Positions 45,962 to 55,871 of a stretch of 64,000 nt of DNA are shown one piece after another; position 1 is the stretch's first letter; every line of letters begins with the position of its first letter. The stretch lies in assembly GCF_029697505.1 (NCBI RefSeq), contig NZ_JARJEF010000006.1, positions 1-64,000 on the forward strand, written 5' to 3'. The position numbers were made by a program, and so were the translations under genes. The notes under the pieces were generated by a model, which worked only from the letters and a program-made list of their open reading frames with translations, searched no databases and had not been told where the DNA came from. The DNA is from Pseudophaeobacter profundi. GTDB taxonomy: Bacteria > Pseudomonadota > Alphaproteobacteria > Rhodobacterales > Rhodobacteraceae.

Positions 45962-47334
45962 TGTTCCTCTCCGTTTTTGACATGTTCAAAGTGGGCATTG
46001 GCCCCTCCTCCTCGCATACCATGGGCCCGATGGTCGCCGCCGCGCGGTTCCTTGACATGATGCGCGCCTCGCCCTTCGAATTTCACGGGCTGCGCGCCTC
46101 GCTGCATGGCTCTCTTGCCTTTACCGGGGTGGGCCATGCCACCGACCGCGCCACCATTCTGGGCCTGGGCGGCTTTGTGCCCGACACCTATGATGACGAA
46201 AAGGCAGAGGCCTTTCTGGCGGAGCTGGCCAAGACCCACCAAATGCAGCCCGAAGGGCTGCCTGCGCTGCATTTTGATCCCAAGGCCGATCTGGTCTTTG
46301 ACTATGACCACGCCCTTGAAGGCCATGCCAATGGCATGATCCTGATGGCGACTGATGCCCAGGGCGATGTCATCCTGCGGCAGGTGTTTTATTCCATCGG
46401 CGGCGGCTTCGTCGTCACCGAAGAAGAACTGGCCCAGGGAAAGGACACCGACGAGGGCGCCCCGGTTCCCTTCCCGTTCAAGTCCGCCAATGAGATGCTG
46501 GCCATGGCCAAATCCAGCGGCAAGAGCATTGCCCAGATGAAGCGGGCCAATGAGGTGGCCCGTGGTTGCCCGGAAAGCCTGTCCAAGGGCACTGCAAGGA
46601 TCTGGCAGGTGATGAACGACTGCATCAATCGCGGGCTAGAACGCGAAGGCATCCTGCCCGGCGGTCTGTTTGTGCGCCGCCGCGCCAAGGCCATCCATGA
46701 CAGTCTGCTGGCGGAACGCGGCATGAACCAAAGCCCGCCCCATACCATCAACGACTGGATGAGCGTCTACGCCATGGCGGTGAACGAGGAAAACGCGGCC
46801 GGCGGTCAGGTTGTCACCGCGCCCACCAACGGCGCGGCCGGCACCCTGCCCGCGGTGATCCGCTACTACCTCGATCATGTGCCCAGTGCGTCAGAATCGC
46901 ATGTAGAGGATTTCCTGCTGACCGCTGCCGCCATTGCCGGGCTGGTCAAATTCAACGCCTCCATCTCCGGTGCCGAAGCCGGGTGCCAGGCCGAAGTCGG
47001 CTCTGCTGCGGCGATGTCGGCCGCTGGCCTCTGCGCGGTTATGGGCGGCACGCCTGAACAGGTGGAAAACGCCGCCGAAATCGCGTTGGAGCACCACCTT
47101 GGCATGACCTGCGATCCGGTCAAGGGCCTGGTGCAGGTGCCCTGTATCGAACGCAACGGGCTGGCGGCAATCAAGGCGGTCTCGGCTGCCTCGCTGGCGC
47201 TGCGCGGCGACGGTCAGCATTTTGTGCCGCTGGATGCCTGTATCGAAACCATGCGCCAGACCGGGGCAGACATGCACGAAAAGTACAAAGAGACCTCGCT
47301 TGGCGGCCTGGCGGTGAATGTGCCAAATTGCTGA
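45961..47334 (+). CDS. sdaA: L-serine ammonia-lyase (iron-sulfur type)
   Basis: 457 residues. N-terminal KVGIGPSSSHTMGP, then the catalytic half with the three cysteines for the oxygen-labile [4Fe-4S] cluster (GCQAEVGSA; TCDPVKGLVQVPC), and the C-terminal end VNVPNC, the type of tail known to insert into the active site. Converts serine to pyruvate and ammonia. Coupled to the GST gene by a one-base overlap. Confidence 0.95.
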   Translation: MFLSVFDMFKVGIGPSSSHTMGPMVAAARFLDMMRASPFEFHGLRASLHGSLAFTGVGHATDRATILGLGGFVPDTYDDEKAEAFLAELAKTHQMQPEGLPALHFDPKADLVFDYDHALEGHANGMILMATDAQGDVILRQVFYSIGGGFVVTEEELAQGKDTDEGAPVPFPFKSANEMLAMAKSSGKSIAQMKRANEVARGCPESLSKGTARIWQVMNDCINRGLEREGILPGGLFVRRRAKAIHDSLLAERGMNQSPPHTINDWMSVYAMAVNEENAAGGQVVTAPTNGAAGTLPAVIRYYLDHVPSASESHVEDFLLTAAAIAGLVKFNASISGAEAGCQAEVGSAAAMSAAGLCAVMGGTPEQVENAAEIALEHHLGMTCDPVKGLVQVPCIERNGLAAIKAVSAASLALRGDGQHFVPLDACIETMRQTGADMHEKYKETSLGGLAVNVPNC

Positions 47335-47404
47335 TGGGGGTGTAGCACCGGCTCAAAGGCAACCTTAGCTTGCACCTTTCTACGGCCGCGCCTAGCGTGG
47401 CGCC

Positions 47405-48433
47405 ATGACACAAGACACCACCCAAGATCGCCCCCTGCTCGGCATCGCCCTGATGCTGGGCTTTTGCCTGCTTATCCCGCTTGGCGATGCAATTGCCAAA
47501 CTGCTGTCCCATCGGGTGCCGGTGGGGCAGATCGTCTTTGTGCGCTTTGCCGCCCAGGCGCTGATCCTGCTGCCGCTGTCACTGTTGCTGCGGCAATCGC
47601 TGCGCATCCCCGGCGCGGTGCTGCCGCAGGTGCTGCTGCGGACCCTATTGCAGATGGCAGGCATCACCGCCATGTTCAACGCTCTGCGCTATCTACCGCT
47701 GGCCGATGCGGTGGCAATTGCCTTTGTCATGCCCTTTATCATGTTGCTGTTGGGTAAATATGTGCTGGGCGAAGAGGTCGGCTATCGCCGTCTGGCCGCC
47801 TGTGTGGTTGGCTTTATCGGTACGCTCTTGGTGATCCAGCCCAGCTTTGCGGTGGTTGGGGCAAATGCGCTGTGGCCGCTGGCCGTGGCCGTTATCTTTG
47901 CCCTGTTCATGCTGGTCACCCGCCGCATCGCCAAGGATACCGCCCCGATCCCGCTCCAGGCGATGTCCGGTGTGATTGCAGCAGGGCTGATGCTGCCGCT
48001 GTTCTGGCTGGGCCAGGGCTGGAACATCGCCAGCCTAAGCCCCAGCCTGCCCGACCGGGACAGCTGGACCCTGCTGGCGCTGGCCGGCGGGTTTGGCACC
48101 GCCGCGCATCTGATGATGACCTGGAGCCTGCGCTACGCGCCCGCCGCAACCCTCGCCTCTATGCAGTATCTGGAAATTCCCATCGCCACCCTGGTCGGCT
48201 GGCTGATCTTCAACGAGCTGCCCAACAGCCTGGCCAGCGTCGGGATTGGGCTGACCGTCGCGGCGGGGCTTTATGCAATCCTGCGCGAACACCACAGCCT
48301 CCGGCAGCAGGCCGCGCAACAGGCGCAGCAAGAGGCAATGCTGGCCGCCGCGCCAGGCACCAGCCTGCCTGCTGCACCGCTGACCACCACAGAAGAGCCT
48401 ACCCCTGCGGAGCAGCCAATAGAGCCTGCATGA
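47405..48433 (+). CDS. EamA/DMT-family transporter
   Basis: 342 residues with ten transmembrane helices in two EamA repeats (RFAAQALILLPLSLLLR; ...LEIPIATLVGWLIFNE), plus a 50-residue Q/A/P/T-rich cytoplasmic tail not typical of the family. Exporter of unknown substrate. Its 3' end overlaps the convergent thiamine pyrophosphokinase gene by 35 nt. Confidence 0.85.
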   Translation: MTQDTTQDRPLLGIALMLGFCLLIPLGDAIAKLLSHRVPVGQIVFVRFAAQALILLPLSLLLRQSLRIPGAVLPQVLLRTLLQMAGITAMFNALRYLPLADAVAIAFVMPFIMLLLGKYVLGEEVGYRRLAACVVGFIGTLLVIQPSFAVVGANALWPLAVAVIFALFMLVTRRIAKDTAPIPLQAMSGVIAAGLMLPLFWLGQGWNIASLSPSLPDRDSWTLLALAGGFGTAAHLMMTWSLRYAPAATLASMQYLEIPIATLVGWLIFNELPNSLASVGIGLTVAAGLYAILREHHSLRQQAAQQAQQEAMLAAAPGTSLPAAPLTTTEEPTPAEQPIEPA

Positions 48434-49070
48434 CCGCCGCAAGATGGTGCCGTGGCACCAGCGCCAGAAGCCCAGGCTGATCCACCCAGATTTCCACCGG
48501 ACCAAGGGCGCGGTTAGAGGTGCCAATCTGCCCACCCGGCTGCATTGTCAGCCCGTCCAGCTTCCACTCCAACCCGGTTGAACGCGCCTGCACCCGGCGC
48601 AGCGGAAACACGGAAACCGTCTCTCCGGCCAGAAGCGGCAGGGCAATGCACGGCGGAAGGTGAAAGATCACCTCCTGCGCGCCAAGCACAATACAGGGTG
48701 GCCCCTGGTTCTGCACCAGCGCATTCAGTACCGCCAGTTGATGATCAACCCGCCCGCCCAGAAAGCCCACCGCCAGAACCAGCGGCGCATGGATAGCCCG
48801 CAGCGCCTTTTCAAAATCGGTGCTGTCTTGCTCGACCTCATGGAACCGGCGCTGCGGCGGGATCTGCACAAGAATATCCTGTGCAATCGAATCAAAATCT
48901 CCGATTATTGCGCTTGGCAGATGCCCCCGCGCCAAGGCGTGGGCCGCGCCACCATCCGCCGCCACCAGACAAGAGGCCAGCGAAAGCGCCAGATCAAGGT
49001 CTGCCTCGCCCAACTCGCCACCACCAATCAAGGTCACAGGGGTATTTTGTTCTACAATCAGCTTATTCAT
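48399..49070 (-). CDS. Thiamine diphosphokinase
   Basis: About 223 residues: TPVTLIGGGELGEADL, AADGGAAHAL, IIGDFDS (substrate and metal-binding), EQDSTDFEKAL, and GFLGGRVDHQLA. Converts thiamine to thiamine diphosphate. ATG at 49070 (MNKLIVEQN) fits the family; the frame is open to 49115. Convergent overlap with the transporter gene. Confidence 0.87.
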   Translation of the reverse strand: MNKLIVEQNTPVTLIGGGELGEADLDLALSLASCLVAADGGAAHALARGHLPSAIIGDFDSIAQDILVQIPPQRRFHEVEQDSTDFEKALRAIHAPLVLAVGFLGGRVDHQLAVLNALVQNQGPPCIVLGAQEVIFHLPPCIALPLLAGETVSVFPLRRVQARSTGLEWKLDGLTMQPGGQIGTSNRALGPVEIWVDQPGLLALVPRHHLAAVMQALLAAPQG

Positions 49071-49209
49071 GCCGAGATTACTGGCAGAATTGGAAACCAG
49101 CCACAATCTAAACACAAAATGATACGATGAATTGCACGGATTTGAGCATAATTTGACGAGCTAGCCCATATAGTAAATTGCAATTACTTTGGCGAGGACG
49201 CACGAACCG

Positions 49210-51597
49210 ATGGTACAAAACAACAAAGTTCTCACGGTTTCCTACGGAACCTTTTCTTGCACGCTTGAAGGCTTTGAAGATTCCTTTGACACCATGAAGG
49301 CCATCGCCGAGTACTTTCGTGATCTCGCCTCGGATGACCGGTATTTTGGTGCCGAACCGCCGCAGCCCGATGCGGATATGCTGGCCCGGATTGCCCAGCG
49401 CGAAGTTGCCCGCCAGGTTGAAGCCCGCACCAGCAGCACAGGTATCCACCTGCGGACCTCGGCTCCGGTGCCCAGCGCCCCCTTGGTCGCACAAGCTGCA
49501 CAGGCACAAGAGCCAGCAGCCACAACGCCGCAACAGCCCCCAGTACAAGAGGTGACCCAGCCCACCGAGGCAGAGGAACTTGATCTCAGCAGTGTTGATC
49601 TGTTTGAAGCAGATGCCAATCCTGCGGAGGATACGCCAGAGGCCGTGGCACAACAGGATATGGCAAAAACCGCACCAGAGGCCGCCGCCGCAGAGGCAGA
49701 GGAAGAAGAGCCCGCAGCCGAAGTACCAGTCGAACCCCAGGCACAACCAGAACCAGAACCTGAGGCTGAGATGCAGGTCGCGTCACAGGCAGAGAAAGTG
49801 GCAGGGAAAATGGCGGAGCAACAGCCCGTCCCCGAGCCAGATACAGCCCCTGCGGCCTCGGTTGATATGGCCACCATTGCCGCCATCTCGGCCGCCGTAT
49901 CCGCCGAGCCCACAGAGACCGCCGCAACAGCGCCTGCTGAAGACCTTGCTGAAGACATGGGCAACGACAAAGCCACTACACGCGACACTGCAGATGCGTC
50001 GGCGCCCGCTGCTGACAGCATTGCCGCCAAGCTGCAGCGTATTCGCGCTGTCGTGGCCAAATCACCCGATAGCCAGCCAGCCGATGACGAGTTCTCTGAA
50101 GACGAGCACGCCGAAACCTTTATCGACGCCGTCCACGCAGACCTCGCACAGGCCGACGACACAGAGGGCGCGGATCTTACCTCTGAAGAGGGAGAGGACG
50201 AGGCAGAAGGCGATGAAATTTCCCGCATTCTGGATCGGCTTGACCTCGCCGGAAGCCTTGCAGCCGCTGCACCTGCCGACCACACCGCCGAACTTGAAGC
50301 CGAGCCCGTGTCGGAAGCTGAGCCTGAAGCCGAAGCGAAACCCGTGCCGCAGGAAAAGCGCGCCGAAACACAGCGGGACGACACACTGCCAGAGGCCCAG
50401 AACGAAAGCCCCCGCAGCCCCAAACGCGGGATTCGTCTCAACCTGCCTCAGCAGCAACAACCAGAACAGACAGAAGCGGAAGCAACTGAAATGGGGCAGC
50501 CAGAGCCAGCCGCCCCTGACAGCCCCGCACCCCAGGCCGAGGTCGCCGCAGCGGCTATCCCGTCCCCAGCGCCGACCACAGATGCCAGCAAGCCCCAGCG
50601 GCGGGCGCGCATCGTCAAGGTGAAGCGCGCAGATCTAGAAAGCGCCATGGCCGCGGGCGACCTGGAAGAGATCACAGAGGAAGACGACGCAGACGATCTG
50701 ACCATGAGCGCTGAAAGCGCCGAGAGCCAGATCACCAGCTCGCTGGACCCGGAAGAAGAAGCCGACCTGATGCGAGAGCTGGCAGAGGTCGAAGCCGATC
50801 TTCTGGCCAGCAGCAAAACCAGCGCCGAAACCGCGCCCCCGCAGCCCCGCAAGCCCTCCGCGCAAGAGGAACCGGCCGAGCAGGCGGAAGGCACAGAGAC
50901 ACGCCCCGACAAGACCCCGTCACCGGACAGCGATGTCTCTCGCCTGATGGCCGCCGCCGAAAGCAAGTTGGGCGATCCCGACAATGCAACCTCGCGCGAG
51001 ACCTATAGCCATCTGCGCGCCGCTGTTGCCGCTGCCGAGGCTGATCGCTCAGCCGGTGACAACAGCGCCCAGGCGGATGAGGCCGAACCCTACCGCGCCG
51101 ACCTGGCCAATGTGGTACGCCCCCGCCGCCCCGAAACCAACGCGGCCAAAACGCCGCGCGCCCGCAGCAAAGGCAGCCGTCCGGCCCCGTTGAAACTGGT
51201 TGCCGAACAGCGCATCGACCCGGCTGCCAAAGGCCCGGTTGATCCCGTGCGCCCCCGCCGGATTTCGGCCCCCAAGGAAGAACCACTTCCGGCGCAGGCT
51301 GCTGCCTTTGGCAGCTTTGCCGACTATGTGCAGGAACGCGGTGCAGCCGAACTGCACGAGATGCTGGAGGCCGCCGCCGCTTATCTCAGCTTTGTGGAAG
51401 GGCGCGATTACTTCTCGCGGCCCCAATTGATGAACAAGGTGCGCAGCGTCGGCCATGCCGATTTCAACCGTGAAAACGGGCTGCGCTTCTTTGGCCAGAT
51501 GCTGCGCGAGGGTAAAATTCAACGCGGTGCCACCAACGGTCAATTCTCGGTCACAGACGATATCGGGTTCCGCCCTGCCAAGCGTGCCGCAGGCTAG
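49210..51597 (+). CDS. Large acidic Ala/Glu-rich protein with conserved ends, function unknown
   Basis: 795 residues in three parts. N-terminal about 80: conserved-looking NKVLTVSYGTFSCTLEGFED and EYFRDLASDDRYFGAE. Middle about 600: very rich in A, E, P, D and Q, no hydrophobic segments, predicted disordered, with basic islands such as RRARIVKVKRADLESAM. C-terminal about 100: folded segment FGSFADYVQERGAAELHEML ... GRDYFSRPQLMNKV ... NGQFSVTDDI. Cytoplasmic. Related proteins occur in Rhodobacteraceae as hypothetical, but I know no function. GCGAGGACG precedes ATG 49210; a strong terminator follows. Confidence 0.8.
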   Translation: MVQNNKVLTVSYGTFSCTLEGFEDSFDTMKAIAEYFRDLASDDRYFGAEPPQPDADMLARIAQREVARQVEARTSSTGIHLRTSAPVPSAPLVAQAAQAQEPAATTPQQPPVQEVTQPTEAEELDLSSVDLFEADANPAEDTPEAVAQQDMAKTAPEAAAAEAEEEEPAAEVPVEPQAQPEPEPEAEMQVASQAEKVAGKMAEQQPVPEPDTAPAASVDMATIAAISAAVSAEPTETAATAPAEDLAEDMGNDKATTRDTADASAPAADSIAAKLQRIRAVVAKSPDSQPADDEFSEDEHAETFIDAVHADLAQADDTEGADLTSEEGEDEAEGDEISRILDRLDLAGSLAAAAPADHTAELEAEPVSEAEPEAEAKPVPQEKRAETQRDDTLPEAQNESPRSPKRGIRLNLPQQQQPEQTEAEATEMGQPEPAAPDSPAPQAEVAAAAIPSPAPTTDASKPQRRARIVKVKRADLESAMAAGDLEEITEEDDADDLTMSAESAESQITSSLDPEEEADLMRELAEVEADLLASSKTSAETAPPQPRKPSAQEEPAEQAEGTETRPDKTPSPDSDVSRLMAAAESKLGDPDNATSRETYSHLRAAVAAAEADRSAGDNSAQADEAEPYRADLANVVRPRRPETNAAKTPRARSKGSRPAPLKLVAEQRIDPAAKGPVDPVRPRRISAPKEEPLPAQAAAFGSFADYVQERGAAELHEMLEAAAAYLSFVEGRDYFSRPQLMNKVRSVGHADFNRENGLRFFGQMLREGKIQRGATNGQFSVTDDIGFRPAKRAAG

Positions 51598-51645
51598 GAC
51601 CCAGACGGCAGCGCCGGTTGCGAAACCCAACCGCCACATGGCAAG

Positions 51646-51686
51646 AAGGCCCGACCAGAGTTTCCTCTGGTCGGGCCTTTCTCTTT
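51646..51686 (+). terminator. Intrinsic terminator after the acidic protein gene
   Basis: AAGGCCCGACCAGAG pairs perfectly over 15 bp with 51665-51679 around a TTTC loop, followed by TCTCTTT. Confidence 0.85.
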
Positions 51687-51756
51687 GCGGCTTTGGCGCA
51701 TTTTGCCTGGGGCAGACCCGGTTCAACGGGCCAGATGCCACAGGTCACTGACCTGC

Positions 51757-51993
51757 CTACTGGTCCGTCTCTTCAGGGTCTTCCTTGCCAACACCGCGAA
51801 AGACAAACTTGAACGGCAGGACCCAAAGCACCCCCAGCACCGCGTAGACAAGCAGTTCCAACAGGATCGGTGGGCGCTCGAACAGGCTGACAACATTGAC
51901 GGCCACAATGATATAGAGCGGCATGCCAATCAACAGGATCACCAGCGCCCAACGGCGGCGCGCCTTGTAGCTGAGACCGGGTTTATCCGCCAT
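51757..51993 (-). CDS. DUF2842 small membrane protein
   Basis: 78 residues with two transmembrane helices (about 18-36 and 45-65) and a charged tail (GKEDPEETDQ). Matches the alphaproteobacterial DUF2842 family of unknown role. Its ATG overlaps the purA stop (TGATG), so it is translated from the purA message. Confidence 0.82.
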   Translation of the reverse strand: MADKPGLSYKARRRWALVILLIGMPLYIIVAVNVVSLFERPPILLELLVYAVLGVLWVLPFKFVFRGVGKEDPEETDQ

Positions 51994-53306
51994 CAGTCCG
52001 CAAAGGGGTCGGTCACCAGAATGGTGTCGTCCCGCTCCGGGCTGGTGGAGAGCAGCGCCACAGGGCATTCGATCAGCTCTTCGACGCGTTTCACATATTT
52101 GATCGCATTGGCGGGCAGTTCATTCCAACTGCGCGCGCCCTCGGTCGACTCGGACCAGCCCGGCATTTCCTCATAGATCGGGGTGCAGCGGGCCTGTTGA
52201 TCGGCGGCAGTGGGCAGATAATCGAGCCGGGTCCCGTCCAGATCATAGCCCACGCAGATCTTCAGGGTTTCAAACCCGTCCAGCACGTCCAGCTTGGTCA
52301 GGGAGATCCCGGTGATACCGGAGGTGGCGCAGGTCTGGCGCACCAGGCAGGCATCAAACCAGCCACAGCGGCGCTGACGGCCCGTGGTGGTGCCAAATTC
52401 ATGGCCACGTGTCCCCAGACGCTCACCATCGGCGTCAGGCTTGCCATTGGCATCCAGCAGTTCGGTGGGGAACGGGCCTTCACCTACGCGGGTGGTATAG
52501 GCTTTGACGATCCCAAGCACATAATCAATCGAGCCTGGACCGATGCCCACACCGGTGGCGGCCTGACCTGCGATCACATTTGACGAGGTGACAAAGGGAT
52601 AGGTGCCAAAATCAATGTCCAGCAACGCACCCTGGGCGCCTTCAAACAGGATCCGTTTGCCGGCTTTGCGCTTTTCATTCAGCACTTTCCACACGGGGGC
52701 GGCAAATTTCAGAATCGCAGGCGCAACCTCGCGCAGCTGGGCAATCAGCGCGTCGCGGTCAACCGGCTCAAAGCCCAGACCTTTGCGCAGCGGATCATGG
52801 TGCTGCAAGGCGCGATCAACGCGGGCTTCCAAGGTGGCATCATCGGCCAGATCGGCAACCCGGATGGCGCGACGGCCAACCTTGTCTTCATAGGCGGGGC
52901 CAATGCCGCGACCGGTGGTGCCGATCTTGGTGCCCTTGGAGGCCGCCTCTTCGCGGGCGCGGTCCAGCTCCCCGTGGATGGGCAGAATCAGTGGGGTATT
53001 TTCCGCAATCATCAGCGTTTCAGGGCTGATCTCGACGCCCTGCGCCTGCACGGTTTCGATTTCTTTCAGCAGGTGCCATGGGTCCAGCACCACACCATTG
53101 CCGATCACGCTCAGCTTGCCGCCGCGCACAACACCCGAGGGCAGCGCGTGCAGCTTGTAAACCTTGCTGTCGATCACCAGCGTATGGCCGGCGTTATGGC
53201 CGCCCTGGAAACGCGCGATCACATCTGCACGTTCGCTGAGCCAATCAACGATCTTGCCTTTTCCTTCATCACCCCATTGGGCGCCGACTACCACGACATT
53301 GGCCAT
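51993..53306 (-). CDS. purA: Adenylosuccinate synthetase
   Basis: 437 residues: N-terminal [14 protein letters not shown] with the catalytic Asp and GTP loop, GHNAGHTLV with the catalytic His, [13 protein letters not shown] and late KLDVLDG guanine-binding motif. GTP-dependent first step from IMP to AMP. AAAGGACCTGAG precedes the ATG. Followed by the overlapping DUF2842 gene. Confidence 0.97.
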   Translation of the reverse strand: MANVVVVGAQWGDEGKGKIVDWLSERADVIARFQGGHNAGHTLVIDSKVYKLHALPSGVVRGGKLSVIGNGVVLDPWHLLKEIETVQAQGVEISPETLMIAENTPLILPIHGELDRAREEAASKGTKIGTTGRGIGPAYEDKVGRRAIRVADLADDATLEARVDRALQHHDPLRKGLGFEPVDRDALIAQLREVAPAILKFAAPVWKVLNEKRKAGKRILFEGAQGALLDIDFGTYPFVTSSNVIAGQAATGVGIGPGSIDYVLGIVKAYTTRVGEGPFPTELLDANGKPDADGERLGTRGHEFGTTTGRQRRCGWFDACLVRQTCATSGITGISLTKLDVLDGFETLKICVGYDLDGTRLDYLPTAADQQARCTPIYEEMPGWSESTEGARSWNELPANAIKYVKRVEELIECPVALLSTSPERDDTILVTDPFAD

Positions 53307-53434
53307 CTCAGGTCCTTTGTATGCTGGTTTAAATGTATGCAGGTGGAAACCAGAGCCCCGTATAGCGATGCCGCGCCCGCGTGGAAACCACTAAAACGCC
53401 GCAGGCTAAATAGTAATGGCGCGCAGGCTGCGGC

Positions 53435-53767
53435 TCAGCGCGCCAGCCGCACCGGATCGCCGTGCGGAGTATTCAGATAGGCCTCTTCCCAGTCACGGCG
53501 CACCAGCGCCACCTCTTGCGGGCTGGCACTGCCCTGGGCGGCCAGAATCGCCTCAAGGGTTTGCAGCCAGGCATTGAAGTAATCCGCGCCACCATCCAAT
53601 TCGCGCGACAGGCCATTGCGGCGCAGCGTTGCCGAAAACGCCTCGACCCAATCGGCCCAGCTGAACCGCCCGGCTTCGTTCAGGGAAACAGTCAGCGCAA
53701 AGACCTGGGCATGCCATGGTTCCAGAAAGGCGGGTTCCGGGGCGCTATGGCTGATACAGTCACTCAT
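53435..53767 (-). CDS. Nitrile hydratase accessory protein
   Basis: 110 residues resembling the N-terminal half of nitrile hydratase beta subunits (FLEPWHAQVFALTVSLNEAGRFSWADWVEAF), as in the activator proteins (p14K/NthE type) that load cobalt into the alpha subunit and promote cysteine oxidation. It overlaps the beta gene by 4 nt and is last of the alpha-beta-accessory operon. Confidence 0.87.
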   Translation of the reverse strand: MSDCISHSAPEPAFLEPWHAQVFALTVSLNEAGRFSWADWVEAFSATLRRNGLSRELDGGADYFNAWLQTLEAILAAQGSASPQEVALVRRDWEEAYLNTPHGDPVRLAR

Positions 53768-54459
53768 GTCCCGGCTGCCTCTGGATCAGGTTGCAGATAG
53801 CTTTGCCATAGATCCAGCACGACATCGTCATTGGGGTGTTCCGGATGCGCCCAGAGTTCACCGGCCTTGAAAGCGACCGCATAAAGCGGTTCTGGCATCT
53901 CTCCCAATCCATGGGCATTGCTGTCAGGCAGCACATGCGCCCCATGCTGCAACAAAATTTCGCCGCAGGCCCCAGCCGCATAGTCGGGCAGACGGGTGTG
54001 GCCGCCATCCACCAGCGCGCTGCCACCGGGGTGGCGGGTCTTTACCCGGTCGCCGGGGCGATAGGCGGCGGCAATATCACTGTCGCGATTGGCAGGGCCG
54101 CCCTTGGCCAGAACTGCGGAAACGGCTTCCGCCTTGAGCGCCCTGGACGCCAGCACATGCGGCCCCGCATCCCCCTGCCCGCGCAGGTCTTCGCGGGTCA
54201 GGACGCCGTTTTCAACCAGCAGATCCGCCAACGCCGAGATCCATTTCTCGTAATAGGAAAACCGGGTGTAATCCTTGGGGGACAGCCGCTCGCGGGCGTG
54301 GCGTGACACATCAATGTTCCACTTGCCCAAAGAACCACAGGCCAGGGTCACCGCCAGGGCGCGGGCGTGCCAGTCATGTTCAAAGACAGGCGCATCCGCC
54401 GGATCGGGCACCACAGGGCCATCGCCGATTCGCCCGCCCATGTCGTGCAACCGGCTCAT
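53764..54459 (-). CDS. nthB: Nitrile hydratase beta subunit
   Basis: 231 residues: N-terminal [16 protein letters not shown], helical middle ([23 protein letters not shown]) and C-terminal SH3-like barrel ([32 protein letters not shown]). Supplies the arginines that hydrogen-bond the oxidised cysteines of the alpha subunit. It overlaps both neighbours by 4 nt, so the three genes are coupled. Confidence 0.93.
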   Translation of the reverse strand: MSRLHDMGGRIGDGPVVPDPADAPVFEHDWHARALAVTLACGSLGKWNIDVSRHARERLSPKDYTRFSYYEKWISALADLLVENGVLTREDLRGQGDAGPHVLASRALKAEAVSAVLAKGGPANRDSDIAAAYRPGDRVKTRHPGGSALVDGGHTRLPDYAAGACGEILLQHGAHVLPDSNAHGLGEMPEPLYAVAFKAGELWAHPEHPNDDVVLDLWQSYLQPDPEAAGT

Positions 54460-55091
54460 GCTGGTGCCTCGCTGTTGCTTTGGGGCGCCCCGACCAACGC
54501 CGTGCCGATCATGGAATCACGCGACACCAACGCCGCAAGCGCGGGCTCGTCCAAACCCGCAGTGCCTTGCGGGCGCATGGGCAGAACCAGATAGCGCACC
54601 TCTGCCGTCGAATCCCAAACCCGCACTGCAGTATCGGCAGGCAGTGTCACGCCAAAATCGGCCAGAACCCTGCGGGGTTCACGCACGGCGCGGGCGCGGT
54701 ACGCATCAGATTTATACCAGCCGGGTGGAATTCCAAGCAGCGGCCATGGGTAACAGCTGCACAGGGTACAGACGACCATGTTGTGCTGGGCGGGGGTGTT
54801 TTCCACCACCACCATATGCTCCCCCTGACGGCCATAATAGCCCAGCTCGGCCAAGACCGGATCGGCATCGGCCAGCAGCGCCGCCTTGAAAGCCGGATCA
54901 CTCCAGGCCCTGGCAACGACGCGGGCGCCGTTTTGCGGCCCGATCTTGTTTTGATAGGTATCAATGATTTCATCCAACGCAGCCGGTTCAATCAGCCCCT
55001 TGCGTGTCAGAATCGTTTCAAGCGCCTTGACCCGCAAGGCAGGGTCAGACGGTAAAAGAGCGTGCGGGTGGTCAGAATGATCATGTGGCAT
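54456..55091 (-). CDS. nthA: Nitrile hydratase alpha subunit, cobalt type
   Basis: 211 residues. The metal claw is VCTLCSC, C108-T-L-C111-S112-C113; threonine after the first cysteine marks cobalt enzymes (serine in iron enzymes). The motif is followed by [15 protein letters not shown]. It hydrates nitriles to amides. A histidine-rich N-terminus ([10 protein letters not shown]) is present. ATG at 55091 is chosen on family length; its ribosome-binding site is poor and the frame is open to 55163. No amidase or aldoxime dehydratase gene is nearby. Confidence 0.94.
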   Translation of the reverse strand: MPHDHSDHPHALLPSDPALRVKALETILTRKGLIEPAALDEIIDTYQNKIGPQNGARVVARAWSDPAFKAALLADADPVLAELGYYGRQGEHMVVVENTPAQHNMVVCTLCSCYPWPLLGIPPGWYKSDAYRARAVREPRRVLADFGVTLPADTAVRVWDSTAEVRYLVLPMRPQGTAGLDEPALAALVSRDSMIGTALVGAPQSNSEAPA

Positions 55092-55322
55092 AGGCCGAGA
55101 ATGCCCCAGCCTTGCCGCCCACGTCCAGCCACTTTTTCCAGCTCTTCGCGCGGCTTGGCCCATGAAACAGACAATAATTTGACGGTTGTTTCAGCCGTTG
55201 CAGCCCTGGTCCCCGGCGTCTGGCCTGCCGCTCAGTGGCAACAAAGCAAACTGAGCCCTTGCCCCTGTCGCCATTCTTGCCTATCAACCGCCCGATAGTT
55301 TAGCCAACAGCCGCAGGAACCT

Positions 55323-55694
55323 ATGGAAAACGTTGTTCTCATCATCCATCTTCTTTTGGCTCTTGGCCTGATTGCCGTGGTGCTTTTGCAGCGCTCTGAA
55401 GGCGGTGGCCTTGGCATGGGCGGTGGCGGAGGTGGCGGTGCCATGTCTGGTCGTTCAGCCGCAACCGCGCTGAGCAAAGTCACCTGGGTCCTGGCCGCGG
55501 CCTTTATTGCGACCTCAATCACCCTCACCATTCTGGCGGCACAGAAATCTGCTGGTTCTTCGGTTGCCGATGGCATCCAGATACAAAGCACAGAGGGTGG
55601 TGAAGCCGCTGAAGCGCCAAGCGCGCCCCTGGGCAGCGATCTGCTGCCACCGGCCGAAGGCGACAATGCGCCGCTGGTTCCCAGCGCCGACTAA
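55323..55694 (+). CDS. secG: Preprotein translocase subunit SecG
   Basis: 123 residues: two transmembrane helices (about 2-22 and 55-75) flanking a Gly-rich loop (LQRSEGGGLGMGGGGGGGAMSGR), then an acidic, Ala/Pro-rich C-terminal extension of about 45 residues. Part of SecYEG. GCAGGAAC lies 6 nt before the ATG. Upstream of pyrG on the same strand, 177 nt apart. Confidence 0.92.
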   Translation: MENVVLIIHLLLALGLIAVVLLQRSEGGGLGMGGGGGGGAMSGRSAATALSKVTWVLAAAFIATSITLTILAAQKSAGSSVADGIQIQSTEGGEAAEAPSAPLGSDLLPPAEGDNAPLVPSAD

Positions 55695-55783
55695 GCAACA
55701 CGACATAAAATCTACAAGACCTAGAATTCTGGCCGGGAACCGTAACAGCATCTTGCGGTTCCCTTGCGCATTCTGCGCGAATC

Positions 55784-55861
55784 CTATACATGTATAGCCC
55801 CGTGGTGCAGCGGTTTTCTCACAACCGTCGGGCAGCTATATTCTGACTTCTCACGGGGGCA
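55784..55861 (+). promoter_or_regulatory. Palindrome and structured leader before pyrG
   Basis: CTATACATGTATAG (55784-55797) is a perfect 14-bp palindrome. Directly after it, GCCCCGTG (55797-55804) can pair with the CACGGGGGC ending at 55861, with CGGTT/AACCG as an inner hairpin. The structure ends 11 nt before the pyrG start codon. Confidence 0.45.
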
Positions 55862-55871
55862 GCCGACACTC

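Noticed and set aside
49242-50441. A 399-residue open frame antisense to the acidic protein gene.
   Set aside because: Low-complexity Ser/Ala-rich translation mirroring GC-rich repeats; no ribosome-binding site or family resemblance.
55797-55861. A tRNA-like 5' half with acceptor-like end pairing before pyrG.
   Set aside because: No T-arm GTTC-A sequence, no proper anticodon stem and length below a normal tRNA; treated as a leader structure instead.
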